From the NCBI GenBank assembly GCA_022447555.1, contig JAKVBF010000001.1, positions 211,560 through 275,559 on the forward strand: a stretch of DNA of 64,000 nucleotides, written 5' to 3'. Positions within the stretch are counted from its first letter, which is position 1. Each line of letters starts with the position of its first letter. A model generated the notes under the pieces. The model was not told the origin of the DNA, searched no databases, and saw nothing but the letters and a program-made list of their open reading frames with translations. Made by a program: the position numbers and the translations under genes. The DNA is from Mariniblastus sp. (GTDB lineage Bacteria; Planctomycetota; Planctomycetia; Pirellulales; Pirellulaceae). This document shows, piece by piece, positions 40,224 to 49,555 of the stretch.

Positions 40224-40529
40224 TTAAAACCGGTGTTCCACGGTTGGCAGTATGAGGATTTTCCCATCTCCAGGACGACCCGTCCGCGAAATCTCCGTAA
40301 TAACCTCAATAATGTCATCGGTGCTCGAGCCATCAACCCAAACGGAAATTTCCACTTTCGGGACATAGACGAGTGAATATTCGTTTTCACCGTAACGATC
40401 CAGGTAGTTTTTCTGACGGCCGAAACCCTTGACCTCGCGAACGCAAATTTCAACGATCTTAAACTGACCGATAGCCGTCATGACTTTCTCAGCCAGGAAC
40501 GGCTTCATGATTACAACGATTTGTTTCAT
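40224..40529 (-). CDS. PII-family nitrogen regulatory protein
   Basis: ATG 40529 gives 101 residues that line up with GlnB/GlnK: M-K-Q-I-V-V-I-M-K-P-F, the E-V-K-G-F-G-R-Q-K segment, a T loop with Tyr51 in place (GENEY), and T-G-R-P-G-D-G-K-I. PII proteins sense ATP/ADP and 2-oxoglutarate and act on transporters and enzymes. The C terminus stops about ten residues early, without the usual R-I-R-T-G-E end. It is the third gene of an operon with a permease and a methyltransferase, so the permease is the likely target. Confidence 0.85.
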   Translation of the reverse strand: MKQIVVIMKPFLAEKVMTAIGQFKIVEICVREVKGFGRQKNYLDRYGENEYSLVYVPKVEISVWVDGSSTDDIIEVITEISRTGRPGDGKILILPTVEHRF

Positions 40530-40542
40530 TACGAAGCCAGTT

Positions 40543-41217
40543 TTAAGATTTAACAACTGCCCAAGTCCAGTGCCGATCGGTCGTCGCCTGCACGGTCTCC
40601 GCTGGGAAGCCATTTTGAACAACCAGCTCGCGAATTTCATCTATCGATAACGCCGCGCGCAACGAGTCGTCAAACATCTGCTGCGAGTGCGCGTTCTCTT
40701 GGCCGGCATAGGTTTCAACCAACTTGGCAACCTCTTCTTCCGAGTCCGGGCGAAGTAAATCCCGGATGAACAATAGACCTCCGCGGCAGGTCACGCGAAC
40801 CATTTCGCTGACACAGTCGGCCGGGTCCGGGATGTGATGGATAATACTGTTGGACATCACGGTCGAGAACATTGCGTCGGAAAAAGACATCTGCTTGGCA
40901 TCGACCTGAGCCAGCTGCACCCGTTCAATTAGCCCCGCCGCCTCAATGTTGTAGCGGGCAAGATCCAGCATATGAATGGCCATGTCGATCGCCATGACAC
41001 GGCAATTCGCGTCTCGCTGACAAAGCTCAACAGGAATCAGAGCCGTTCCAGTGCCTAGATCTAAAACATCTTCCAACGATTTCCCATGAGCTTTGGCAAA
41101 TGCAAGCATGTCTTGAACAAACACTTGATTCACTTTTGAGTGATCCATCGCATTGTAGTCTTCTGCTTCCTCTGATGAGTCCATCACCTCGGGTTCAAGC
41201 TCTCGTTTCAGACTCAT
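40543..41217 (-). CDS. Class I SAM-dependent methyltransferase
   Basis: 224 residues with motif I V-L-D-L-G-T-G-T-A-L, an acidic end of strand 2 (V-M-A-I-D-M-A), motif II-like V-D-A-K-Q-M-S-F and S-N-S-I-I-H-H-I-P-D. This is the UbiE/Methyltransf_11 type, acting on a small molecule. Its ATG follows the stop codon of the permease gene with no bases between, and PII starts 13 bases after its end, so all three are translationally coupled. Substrate unknown. Confidence 0.85.
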   Translation of the reverse strand: MSLKRELEPEVMDSSEEAEDYNAMDHSKVNQVFVQDMLAFAKAHGKSLEDVLDLGTGTALIPVELCQRDANCRVMAIDMAIHMLDLARYNIEAAGLIERVQLAQVDAKQMSFSDAMFSTVMSNSIIHHIPDPADCVSEMVRVTCRGGLLFIRDLLRPDSEEEVAKLVETYAGQENAHSQQMFDDSLRAALSIDEIRELVVQNGFPAETVQATTDRHWTWAVVKS

Positions 41218-43005
41218 TCATTGCTCCAAGTTTTCAAATTCTTCGTCGGTCACAATGGGTTGATTTGTCTTGGCTAAGGTCACGCCGAGCGCAAACAACA
41301 ATAGCGCCATCACCAAATAAGCAACTGCGAATTGCAACACGACACGTTGGGCCGCCTCACTAAAGGGACCACCCTCAACCCACAAGTTCCAAGGCAGGAA
41401 CATTTTATCGCCGTCCAAAGGTGAATGCATCACGCCAAACAGAACCAGAAAGCCTCCGATCGCCATATAGATCGAAGCATGGATGAAACGGCGATCAATA
41501 ATTTTGGCCATCGTCGAAGCCCAAATTAGGCTGGTCAATATAAATCCACCAGCCAAAACATTCATGTGTAAGATCAATCCCTGTAGTGCGTCGCGCGGGC
41601 CCACCGGAACGACATCCCAGTCGATCCAAGCAACAAACTGACCCACATAAATCATCACCAATTTAGCCAGCGCCGGCATGCAGGCAATCGCGATGGCCGC
41701 ATAATGTCTGCGAGGCGTTGCGTGAAAGCTCTGAGCAGTGATCTCTATACCAATGAATATCAGAATGGGCAAAACAGCCGCTTCCGGGATAAACTTGAAC
41801 AACAGTCCAAAATAACCAATCACACCCGCGCCGCCAACAAACAATGCGGTTGCCAAAGTATAGGCTGCGCGTCCTCCCATCGCTTTATATGCCGGGTGTC
41901 CAATGTAAGGGGTCGTTTGAATCACACCACCACAAAGGCTTGCAATGAGGGTTGCGAAGGCTTCAATGCTAATGACATTACTGGTTTCAAAATCATCACC
42001 AACAGACGCTGCGCTCTCAGCACAGTCAATACCGCCAATGACGGTCGCAATCGCAAATGGAATGACATAAGGAAGGTACTGAACCGTCTCCTCCATGGAA
42101 CTGAACCACGAGAAATTGAACACGGTCAGCCATTCTGTTGGAAACCAAACTGGCTGAGAATCCTCGTTCGCCAAATCCGGCGCCAGATGGGTCCCCGCAA
42201 AATGGTCCGTACCCACCATCAAGTACCACAGAATGCAACCCATCGCGACTGCTCCCAAAGCACCGGGTATCCGAAACGGCAATTTACCTCGCGCAATCAA
42301 AGTCACCAGCACAACGATCAGCGATGCAAAACCGACAATCGGGTTCACCGCTATTTTCGGTAGTTGAGTGAACGCGATCAAAACCAACGCGATCGCCGCT
42401 AGAGAACCCAACAAGCCCGCTCTGGGAAATACGGCTCGAACCCAGTTAGAGCCAAACGACATCAGTAGTTTGATCAAACCGGTAATGAAAATGGCGCAAA
42501 TCCCGATGTGCCAAGCATCCATTGCTGCCGCTTGGACGGCTCCTGCTTCGGCCATCCCCCCTTCGATTAATTTAGCCTTAGCCGTTACGAAGGCCGGTCC
42601 AATCACAAACAGCACCATGCCGATCGTACTGGGAGTATCCAGCCCAAGGGGCATCGCAGTCACGTTCGTCTTGCCCGTCTGCTTGGCATATCGAAATGCT
42701 AACCAGAAAAAGAGCAAGTCTCCGGCCAACACCCCAATGGCTGTCCCGGGCACCATGTAACGCAGGGAAAAATCTACAGGGAACTGAAAGATGCTAGCTA
42801 ACATGCCAACAGTTAAAACCAGCCCGGCAATATTGTCTAACATTAGGCCAAAAAAGGCATTTACGTCCCCTGGAGCCGCCCAGATGTATTGATTTTTTTT
42901 CACACTTTGACTCTTCGGCATAAGGTTTGCAACTGTGTTCGTTAGCGAGTTTAAAACGTTCGCGAACCAAAAAAAAGGCCTGTCAAAGTGGACCGGATGA
43001 GTCAT
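41218..43005 (-). CDS. NCS2-like (xanthine/uracil) permease
   Basis: ATG 43005 is set by a strong GGAGGG four bases upstream (43010-43015); a longer frame from 43056 is not needed. The 595-residue product has about 12-14 membrane helices with the NCS2/AzgA-type order: a first D-N-I-A-G-L helix, V-T-A-M-P-L-G-L-D-T-P-S, then G-G-I-D-C-A-E-S-A-A and G-G-V-I-Q-T-T-P-Y-I-G-H-P-A-Y. Substrate may be a nucleobase or another anion. It leads the methyltransferase/PII operon and is divergent from the sigma factor gene. Confidence 0.85.
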   Translation of the reverse strand: MTHPVHFDRPFFWFANVLNSLTNTVANLMPKSQSVKKNQYIWAAPGDVNAFFGLMLDNIAGLVLTVGMLASIFQFPVDFSLRYMVPGTAIGVLAGDLLFFWLAFRYAKQTGKTNVTAMPLGLDTPSTIGMVLFVIGPAFVTAKAKLIEGGMAEAGAVQAAAMDAWHIGICAIFITGLIKLLMSFGSNWVRAVFPRAGLLGSLAAIALVLIAFTQLPKIAVNPIVGFASLIVVLVTLIARGKLPFRIPGALGAVAMGCILWYLMVGTDHFAGTHLAPDLANEDSQPVWFPTEWLTVFNFSWFSSMEETVQYLPYVIPFAIATVIGGIDCAESAASVGDDFETSNVISIEAFATLIASLCGGVIQTTPYIGHPAYKAMGGRAAYTLATALFVGGAGVIGYFGLLFKFIPEAAVLPILIFIGIEITAQSFHATPRRHYAAIAIACMPALAKLVMIYVGQFVAWIDWDVVPVGPRDALQGLILHMNVLAGGFILTSLIWASTMAKIIDRRFIHASIYMAIGGFLVLFGVMHSPLDGDKMFLPWNLWVEGGPFSEAAQRVVLQFAVAYLVMALLLFALGVTLAKTNQPIVTDEEFENLEQ

Positions 43006-43231
43006 GGAACCCTCCGATAGGTCTGACAGGGACGGGGTAAGCAGTGCTTGTGGCACTGAAAGTTACACGAATGTGGCATTTCGCCCCAAAAATAGGGAAA
43101 TTGCTACGACACAACAGTGGAAACCGCTCAACGTTTTCCGATTTTAAGGAGTCGTATCGAAGAGAAATGTTTGGTTGAAAAGGCATTTTGCCAAATCCGC
43201 GAACTTCCTCCGCTAAGATACGTATAGAACC

Positions 43232-43879
43232 ATGCAAACCACAATTCACGATTTGCACTTTAACCATTCACGCCAACTCACTGCCAAGCAGGATCCGGTG
43301 ACAGACGAGCAACTGCTACTTGAATACCGCGAAACAGGCGACCGAGAACTGTATGCGCAACTGGTATACCGTTACGAGCGTGAGTTATTTAGTTATCTGA
43401 AAAGGTATTTGGGTAATGCTGAGATGGCCGAAGACGTGTTTCAAGCAACGTTTTTGCAGGTTCATCTCAAATGTGATTTGTTTCAGGCAGGTCGTCGTTT
43501 TCGACCGTGGCTTTACACCATTGCAACCAATGCGGCCATTGATGCCCGTCGGCGCAACAAGCGACACAGGATGGTCAGCTTAGACACGCCACGCGAGCAG
43601 GACAATGAAGATGTCGGCCGTTTGGTTAACCTGTTAGAAAGTGGCGATTTGGGGCCCGTTGGGTCAGCAGAACGCGGTGAGGCAAATCGCCTCGTTCGTG
43701 ACACGCTGAACCAACTACCGGAATCGATGCACGCGGTGATTCACTTGGTTTATTACCAAGGCCTTAAATACCGCGAAGCGGCAGAAATACTAGAAGTTCC
43801 CGTGGGGACGGTTAAGAGTCGATTGCATTCAGCAATCACTCGATTGACCGATGTTTGGAATTCAAGTCAAGTTGACTGA
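43232..43879 (+). CDS. ECF-type RNA polymerase sigma factor
   Basis: 215 residues. Region 2 is clear (F-S-Y-L-K-R-Y-L-G-N-A-E-M-A-E-D-V-F-Q-A-T-F and W-L-Y-T-I-A-T-N), as is region 4 (L-P-E-S-M-H-A-V-I-H-L-V-Y-Y-Q-G and E-V-P-V-G-T-V-K-S-R-L). There is no region 1.1 or 3. It should direct polymerase to a small set of promoters. The next gene starts 38 bases on and has an anti-sigma-like N terminus, the usual partner arrangement. Confidence 0.9.
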   Translation: MQTTIHDLHFNHSRQLTAKQDPVTDEQLLLEYRETGDRELYAQLVYRYERELFSYLKRYLGNAEMAEDVFQATFLQVHLKCDLFQAGRRFRPWLYTIATNAAIDARRRNKRHRMVSLDTPREQDNEDVGRLVNLLESGDLGPVGSAERGEANRLVRDTLNQLPESMHAVIHLVYYQGLKYREAAEILEVPVGTVKSRLHSAITRLTDVWNSSQVD

Positions 43880-43917
43880 GCAACCGCTTCGGTTGCCAGC
43901 TGACTCGGCCTACCCAG

Positions 43918-45000
43918 TTGAGTGAAAACAAAACCGTGAAAAATCCTTCGAAAGAAGATTTGCTAGGCTATGCGTTGGGAGCATTGGACGCCAACCAACA
44001 GCTACTAGTTCAGCAATCAATCGACCAAGATGCCAATATTGAAGAACAGCTGATTGAGATCAAAGCCTCTCTAGCTCCTTTGGAGCTACTTGAGGGGGGA
44101 TCGGGAGCGAGGCCAGGTTTGGCGCGTCGCACCTGCGAAATGCTGGCGACTGTTCAAAAAGAAGCAAGACGTGAAGCCACTGCTTCCCCGTTATCGGAAC
44201 CCCGCGCATTGCCCGTCGAAGCATTGCCCGTCGAAGCAATGCCTGGGTCATCTGTCATGTCTCCCTCGACGCGCTCGGAGTTCTCTCAAGGCATTTTCAG
44301 ATCCAGCTGGTCCTTAAATGACTTGCTTGTTGCTGGAGCGTGTGCGGCCGTGCTGGCTGGCCTACTTTTTCCTGCTCTTTCCTACACTCGATTCTACAGC
44401 AACCGGTCGGGATGCCAGCAAAACATGGTCAATCTAGGTTCCGCCTTTCAGTCATATAGTGACATTCACGATGGGCAATTCGTAGCGATCCCTACTTCTG
44501 GAAACTGTTCGGTCACAGGGATCTTTGCACCTACGTTGAAGGACGCCGGTTTGCTGGCTGATGCCAGCTTGGCCTGTCCTGGTTCGAATCGTCAATCTCC
44601 GGTTTTTGTTCCCAGCCTCAAGACCATACAAAACAGTCAGGGGGAGCGACTCTCCCATTACCATCAGATCATGGGCGGTGACTATGGCTACACAATGGGT
44701 TACTACGCAGACAATCAGTACGTCTCTCCCACGAACGTGGGACGTAGTCATTTCATTCTTTGTGCTGACAAACCGTCCCCTATGAACGAAGGCTTCCGCT
44801 CCAGCAACCATGGTGGTAATGGGCAAAACTGCCTGTTCGAAGATGGTCGTTACGAATTCGTGACAGGACATGCCTACGGCAACGATCCGATTTACAAGAA
44901 CGATTACGACATGGTCGCCGCGGGAGCCCACGCGAACGATTCGGTGATCGGGGCCAGTCACAACACTCCGACTCACTTCAAAACATCTCTGTTCAAATAA
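43918..45000 (+). CDS. Probable membrane anti-sigma factor with pseudopilin-like outer domain
   Basis: TTG start. The first 85 residues look like an anti-sigma domain (K-E-D-L-L-G-Y-A-L-G-A-L-D, acidic, helical), without a zinc motif. A linker holds a tandem repeat, then one membrane helix (LNDLLVAGACAAVLAGLLFPAL) near residue 145. The outer half resembles DUF1559/pseudopilin-type proteins: S-G-C-Q-Q-N-M-V-N-L-G-S-A-F-Q-S-Y, then N-H-G-G-N-G-Q-N-C-L-F-E-D-G-R. Four or more cysteines lie outside. I infer it binds the preceding sigma factor until an outer signal is sensed. A terminator follows. Confidence 0.7.
   Translation: MSENKTVKNPSKEDLLGYALGALDANQQLLVQQSIDQDANIEEQLIEIKASLAPLELLEGGSGARPGLARRTCEMLATVQKEARREATASPLSEPRALPVEALPVEAMPGSSVMSPSTRSEFSQGIFRSSWSLNDLLVAGACAAVLAGLLFPALSYTRFYSNRSGCQQNMVNLGSAFQSYSDIHDGQFVAIPTSGNCSVTGIFAPTLKDAGLLADASLACPGSNRQSPVFVPSLKTIQNSQGERLSHYHQIMGGDYGYTMGYYADNQYVSPTNVGRSHFILCADKPSPMNEGFRSSNHGGNGQNCLFEDGRYEFVTGHAYGNDPIYKNDYDMVAAGAHANDSVIGASHNTPTHFKTSLFK
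44206..44235 (+). repeat. Perfect tandem 15-bp repeat
   Basis: GCATTGCCCGTCGAA occurs twice without a break, coding ALPVE-ALPVE in the linker of the anti-sigma factor, and a third diverged copy (GCAATGCC) follows. A slippage site that could change linker length. Confidence 0.85.
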
Positions 45001-45035
45001 CGTTGAGACCTCTCTTCAGAAAGTCGGAACCGTCG

Positions 45036-45076
45036 AAACGGGCCCGCCAGACAGCTCTGCTCGGCCTGTTTTTTTT
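45036..45076 (+). terminator. Rho-independent terminator after the anti-sigma gene
   Basis: AAACGGGCC (45036-45044) pairs with GGCCTGTTT (45063-45071), nine pairs including one G-T, and an eight-base T run (45069-45076) overlaps the end of the stem. The 18-base loop can fold further. It lies 36 bases after the stop codon. Confidence 0.7.
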
Positions 45077-45222
45077 CGTCTCTTGAATCGTTGAGTTAAC
45101 CGAACGATGGTGATCTCAACTGCGTAGGACTTTAAATCCAAAGTGGGAGGCAAATCTATTCCGTCTATCGCACCAGCTCGCCTGATTAACTCAACCCCAA
45201 TTCCTAACCAAACTCATTCGCC

Positions 45223-45375
45223 ATGAAAAATCTTACCGCGATAATTGTCTGTCCCTACCTGTTGATTGCCTCGGCTTTGCTCAGTACTTTAGGCTGCGCG
45301 ACTCATCAGTATTGGGGAAATTACTCTCCGTCACCTGAGGCCGTGCAAACCACTTTCGGCTGCCCGTCCACTTGA
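45223..45375 (+). CDS. Small lipoprotein (50 residues)
   Basis: ATG 45223 opens a 50-codon frame with a good lipoprotein signal: K near the start, a hydrophobic core (YLLIASALLSTLGC) and a short mature part rich in Tyr, Ser and Pro (THQYWGNYSPSPEAV). It ends in TGA at 45373. No close ribosome site is seen. It lies behind the terminator and before the U32 gene. The short polar mature end resembles small planctomycete envelope lipoproteins, but function is unknown. Confidence 0.5.
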   Translation: MKNLTAIIVCPYLLIASALLSTLGCATHQYWGNYSPSPEAVQTTFGCPST

Positions 45376-45536
45376 GGTTTTTAAGATGGCATCGTGAATG
45401 CCTTTTGCAAAATAACGCTGTAACCCGGATTTACCGCCGTTCCCTGCGACTCGCAGATCAATTGGGTTAAGATAGTCAGTCGGACAGGAGTCATCATCCA
45501 CTGCGTCCGGCAACCACCCCAACCCATCACTCAAGA

Positions 45537-48068
45537 ATGATCCCTGGTCCAGAACCCTCAAATCGCATTGAACTCATGAGCCCCGCAGGCCACTGGCCTC
45601 AGTTGCGGGCCGCTGTCGAAGCCGGTGCCGATGCGGTCTATTTCGGCCTCAAACATTTCTCTGCGCGAGCCAAAGTCGGCTTTTCTGTCGCTGAGCTACC
45701 GGATGTGATGGGCGAGCTAGCCGTTCGCGGCGTTCGCGGTTTCGTGACTTTTAATACACTCGTCTTTGATCATGAAATGGAATTGGCCCAGCAAGCCATC
45801 ATCGCGATTGCCGAGGCTGGTTGCGACGCGATCATCGTTCAAGACACCGGAATCGCCGAATTGGCCAGTCGCATTGCACCGGGGCTCGCCATTCATGGCA
45901 GTACTCAAATGTCGATCACCAGCGCGCAGGGAGCCAACCTAGCGCAGGCGCTTGGCTGTTCGCGAGTGGTGCTTGGGCGCGAACTCGATTTAAAAGACAT
46001 CCGCCGAATTGCCGCAGCAACAAGTGTGGAATTAGAAACATTTGTCCACGGCGCTTTATGCGTCTCGTATTCCGGACAGTGTTTCAGCAGCGAAGCCTGG
46101 GGCGGCCGAAGTGCCAACCGTGGTCAATGCGCCCAAGCCTGCCGCCTGTCCTACCAACTCGTCGTTGACGGCCAGCTGAAGGAGTTAGGTGCCAATCGCT
46201 ACCTTCTTTCGCCCGGGGACCTCTACGCATTGGAACAAATTCCAGAACTAATCGATTGCGGGATTTCCTGTGTGAAAATCGAAGGTCGTTACAAAGATGC
46301 AGATTATGTGGCCGCGACCACCTCAGCTTATCGACAAGCTATCGACAAACACTATGGAGCAATCCCAACTTCGGTAGATACCACTTCCTGGTCACAACAA
46401 GATCTTGAACAAATCTATTCCCGAGGACTTGATGCTCATTTCATGTCTGGCACCAACCACCAAAATGTCGTCGCCGCTCGCGCGCCACGTCACCGAGGGC
46501 GAAAAATGGGGGAGGTTTCTAAAGTTGGCAACTCATTTGTAGTGGTTCAGGGAGACTCCCTGCAGCGGGGCGATGGACTCGTATTTGACGCCGCTCATTG
46601 GCGAAGCCCGGATGAACCGGAGGAAGGTGGAAATGTCTACGAGGTACAAACATTACCGGATGGATCACAGCGATTAGCATTCGGTTTCGATCAAATCGAC
46701 TTCTCCAGAATTCGCGTCGGAGATTGGGTCTGGCGAACAAAAGACCCTCGTTTGAATCGCAAGCTCAAGCCACTGACTCAAGCCAGTCATCCCGTCCAAA
46801 CACGGCCACTTCATTTTCGGGTTATGGCCCACATTGGCCGCCCCATTCAAGTTGTGGCTGAACTGGATTCGGGCGAGCATTGGGACTTTACCGCAACCCA
46901 ACCCCTCGAAGCGGCACGAAATCGAGGCCTGACCAAAACCACCTTAACCGAGCAGCTGGGCCGCCTCGGTGGTTCACCCTTTCACATCGGACGCATAGAA
47001 CTTGATTCGAATCAGCCCGTATTCATTCCTGCCAGTCAGTTAAATAAGATTCGACGGCATTTGGTTGAAACAGCGGTGGCCGAACTGGGCGTCCATGCCC
47101 CCATCTCTACGACGAAGATTGATTTAACCGATTGGCGGTCATCTCGATGGCCAGCCGATTCAACGCTATCACAAGATTCATCCCAATCGGTCGGTGTGCA
47201 CGTTCTCGTTCGCAATGCCGCGCAACTTCAAACCGCCCTCAAGTGTCAACCGACGAGCATCACACTTGACTATCTCGAGTTATACGGCTTGAGAGATTCT
47301 GTAAACCAAGTCAGGGATGCGGGCATTCGATGCCGAGTGGCAAGTCCGCGAATCCTCAAACCGAGTGAACAGAACGTGATTCGTTTTCTATTGTCACTGG
47401 ATTGTGATCTTCTGATCCGGTCAGGAGGTCTACTCTACGATCTGGTTACCAATCATTCGGCAGATACGTTACCATCGCTCGATGGAGACTTCAGCCTCAA
47501 CGTCGCTAACGTAATCGCCTTTCGGAAATTTGCAGAGATGGGAGTCCGTCGAATGGCGCCCACTCACGACCTCAATGCTCAACAAATAATGGAACTGGCC
47601 CACCTCGGTAACCCAGCCCAGTTGGAGGTCATTGCCTTTCACCACCTACCCGTCTTTCACATGGAACACTGCGTTTTTTGCCGCTTTCTCTCGAAAGGGA
47701 CCGATCATACCAATTGCGGGCACCCCTGCGAGAAACACCGGGTTGCCGTCCAAGATTCCGCCGGGCGACAACACGCAGTGCTGGCTGATGTCGGCTGTCG
47801 CAATACCGTTTTTGGCGCTGAGGCTCAATCGGCAGCAGCGTTCATGTCCCCCTTTCTAAACGCTCAAATCACTCAGTTTCGGTTGGAATTTGTGCATCAA
47901 GAGCCAACTGCCGTACGCGAGATTATTACAGCTTTTCAGTCATTCCTTGCAGGCGACCTCGGTTTAAATCAACTCCAGCGGAACCTTAACCAAAACGCTT
48001 CTCAAGGGACAACGGCGGGCAGTCTGTACGTACCGGATGATTTCAAGAAACTCGTCCAACTTCAGTGA
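45537..48068 (+). CDS. U32-family protein, RlhA-like with extra C-terminal domain
   Basis: 843 residues. The N-terminal U32 part starts with I-E-L-M-S-P-A-G-H-W and G-A-D-A-V-Y-F-G-L. It carries the cysteine set C-V-S-Y-S-G-Q-C and G-Q-C-A-Q-A-C-R-L-S-Y that binds iron-sulfur in RlhA and related enzymes. A DUF3656-like middle and a second, diverged U32-like part with M-E-H-C-V-F-C-R and H-T-N-C-G-H-P-C follow. RlhA hydroxylates a 23S rRNA cytidine; the family also holds tRNA and ubiquinone hydroxylases. E. coli RlhA is about 650 residues, so the last 200 are extra. RNA modification is more likely than protease activity. Confidence 0.8.
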   Translation: MIPGPEPSNRIELMSPAGHWPQLRAAVEAGADAVYFGLKHFSARAKVGFSVAELPDVMGELAVRGVRGFVTFNTLVFDHEMELAQQAIIAIAEAGCDAIIVQDTGIAELASRIAPGLAIHGSTQMSITSAQGANLAQALGCSRVVLGRELDLKDIRRIAAATSVELETFVHGALCVSYSGQCFSSEAWGGRSANRGQCAQACRLSYQLVVDGQLKELGANRYLLSPGDLYALEQIPELIDCGISCVKIEGRYKDADYVAATTSAYRQAIDKHYGAIPTSVDTTSWSQQDLEQIYSRGLDAHFMSGTNHQNVVAARAPRHRGRKMGEVSKVGNSFVVVQGDSLQRGDGLVFDAAHWRSPDEPEEGGNVYEVQTLPDGSQRLAFGFDQIDFSRIRVGDWVWRTKDPRLNRKLKPLTQASHPVQTRPLHFRVMAHIGRPIQVVAELDSGEHWDFTATQPLEAARNRGLTKTTLTEQLGRLGGSPFHIGRIELDSNQPVFIPASQLNKIRRHLVETAVAELGVHAPISTTKIDLTDWRSSRWPADSTLSQDSSQSVGVHVLVRNAAQLQTALKCQPTSITLDYLELYGLRDSVNQVRDAGIRCRVASPRILKPSEQNVIRFLLSLDCDLLIRSGGLLYDLVTNHSADTLPSLDGDFSLNVANVIAFRKFAEMGVRRMAPTHDLNAQQIMELAHLGNPAQLEVIAFHHLPVFHMEHCVFCRFLSKGTDHTNCGHPCEKHRVAVQDSAGRQHAVLADVGCRNTVFGAEAQSAAAFMSPFLNAQITQFRLEFVHQEPTAVREIITAFQSFLAGDLGLNQLQRNLNQNASQGTTAGSLYVPDDFKKLVQLQ

Positions 48069-48380
48069 TGTCGGCCGCGCCGGGTCCCCACCACTCTTTG
48101 TCTTCCCTGACTCAACTCACTGAATCACCTCCCTGAATTGCGTCCCACGCCGACCCGCCGGTCTCATAAAGTTTGCGGATTGTAACGTTGGTTCCGAACG
48201 CGGTCTATCTTTCACCTTTAAAAGAATTCGAGTGCGCAACACCTGTTCGCGTGGTCCTGATTGTAACGTCAACGATGGAAAACTCTGGCCACGGCAGGCA
48301 AAGACACATGAAGATGTTATTTGTGAGCCGACGATATCGAATATCAGGACGTGCTATTTTCACTGCAATAGAGGATTCCC
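48069..48380. other. Intergenic stretch before the epimerase gene
   Basis: About 310 bases. A frame of 84 codons (48173-48427) overlaps the epimerase start and has no family pattern, so I do not call it. I see no terminator or RNA gene here. Confidence 0.5.
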
Positions 48381-49460
48381 ATGGCCGTAGCGATTGTAAC
48401 CGGCTCTGCCGGTTTAATTGGTTCTGAAGCCAGTCGGTATTTTGCCGATCAAGGATTAGACGTTGTAGGAGTCGACAACGATCTCCGCAGTCATTTTTTC
48501 GGGCGGGATGCATCGACTCGCTGGCAAAGGGAGCGGCTCCAACAGGCGCTCGGTAGGCGTTACCGGCACGAATCGATTGATATCCGAGATGAGGATGGAA
48601 TTGATCAACTGTTTCGACGTTTTGGAAATGGTATTCGATTGATCATTCATACAGCCGCCCAGCCTTCACACGATTGGGCGGCCAGAAATCCCAAGATGGA
48701 TTTTTCAGTCAACGCCACGGGAACACTCAATCTACTCGAGGCCTCAAGAAAGCATTGCCCTTCGGCCGCATTTGTTTTCACATCGACGAACAAGGTTTAT
48801 GGCGACCGGCCAAACCGCCTGCCGTTGATCGAACAAGATGAGCGATATGAAATCCAAGCTGGTCACGAATACGAAGAGGGCATTCCTGAAGACATGTCCT
48901 TAGACCAGTCCATGCATAGTCTGTTTGGGGCCTCCAAAGTGGCAGCAGACATCCTCGTTCAAGAATATGGCCGCTACTTTGGATTGAATACAGCCTGTTT
49001 TCGAGGCGGTTGTTTGACCGGACCGTCCCACTCAGGGGCCCAGCTACACGGTTTCCTCAGCTATCTCATGAAGTGTACCGCCAATCGAATGCCTTACACT
49101 GTCTTCGGCTATTCAGGAAAACAGGTTCGCGACAACATTCATTCGGCGGATCTCATTCGAGCCTTTGATCAGTTTTTCAAAAGCCCCCGTTCCGGAGAGG
49201 TTTACAACATTGGCGGAGGCCGGTTCAGCAACTGCTCCATGCTTGAAGCCATTCGCATTTGTGAAACAACGGCTCAGCGTACATTAAACTGGTCTTACAG
49301 CGAAGAAAATCGGGCAGGTGACCACATTTGGTGGATCTCTGATTTTAGCAAATTTCAAAGACACTATCCCGAATGGCAGTTGGAGTATGACGTCGCGAGA
49401 ATCTGCCAAGAAATTTTTGAGGAAAACCACCACCGATGGAGCGTAGCGTCCGCCGCCTAG
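48381..49460 (+). CDS. NAD-dependent epimerase, CDP-paratose 2-epimerase-like
   Basis: AGAGGA lies five bases before the ATG. The 359-residue SDR enzyme starts with the NAD site [10 protein letters not shown] and the subgroup stretch [12 protein letters not shown]135 lies in F-T-S-T-N-K-V-Y-G. The YxxxK position reads F182-G-A-S-K186, so the catalytic Tyr appears to be Phe. [12 protein letters not shown] and H-G-F-L-S-Y-L fit the CDP-tyvelose/paratose epimerase group. It heads the glycan genes and probably prepares a nucleotide sugar. Confidence 0.8.
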   Translation: MAVAIVTGSAGLIGSEASRYFADQGLDVVGVDNDLRSHFFGRDASTRWQRERLQQALGRRYRHESIDIRDEDGIDQLFRRFGNGIRLIIHTAAQPSHDWAARNPKMDFSVNATGTLNLLEASRKHCPSAAFVFTSTNKVYGDRPNRLPLIEQDERYEIQAGHEYEEGIPEDMSLDQSMHSLFGASKVAADILVQEYGRYFGLNTACFRGGCLTGPSHSGAQLHGFLSYLMKCTANRMPYTVFGYSGKQVRDNIHSADLIRAFDQFFKSPRSGEVYNIGGGRFSNCSMLEAIRICETTAQRTLNWSYSEENRAGDHIWWISDFSKFQRHYPEWQLEYDVARICQEIFEENHHRWSVASAA

Positions 49461-49555
49461 ATCCGAGGTCAGCCGATCGACCCGTGGGTCCAACTCTTGT
49501 GCCACACGTGCCGCCAGCGAGACACACACATCAGACATTAATAGGATTCGTGAAA

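Noticed and set aside
41704-42363. Long plus-strand frame (219 codons) opposite the permease
   Set aside because: It lies wholly antisense to a clear membrane protein gene and has basic, low-hydrophobic composition with no family pattern; a shadow frame.
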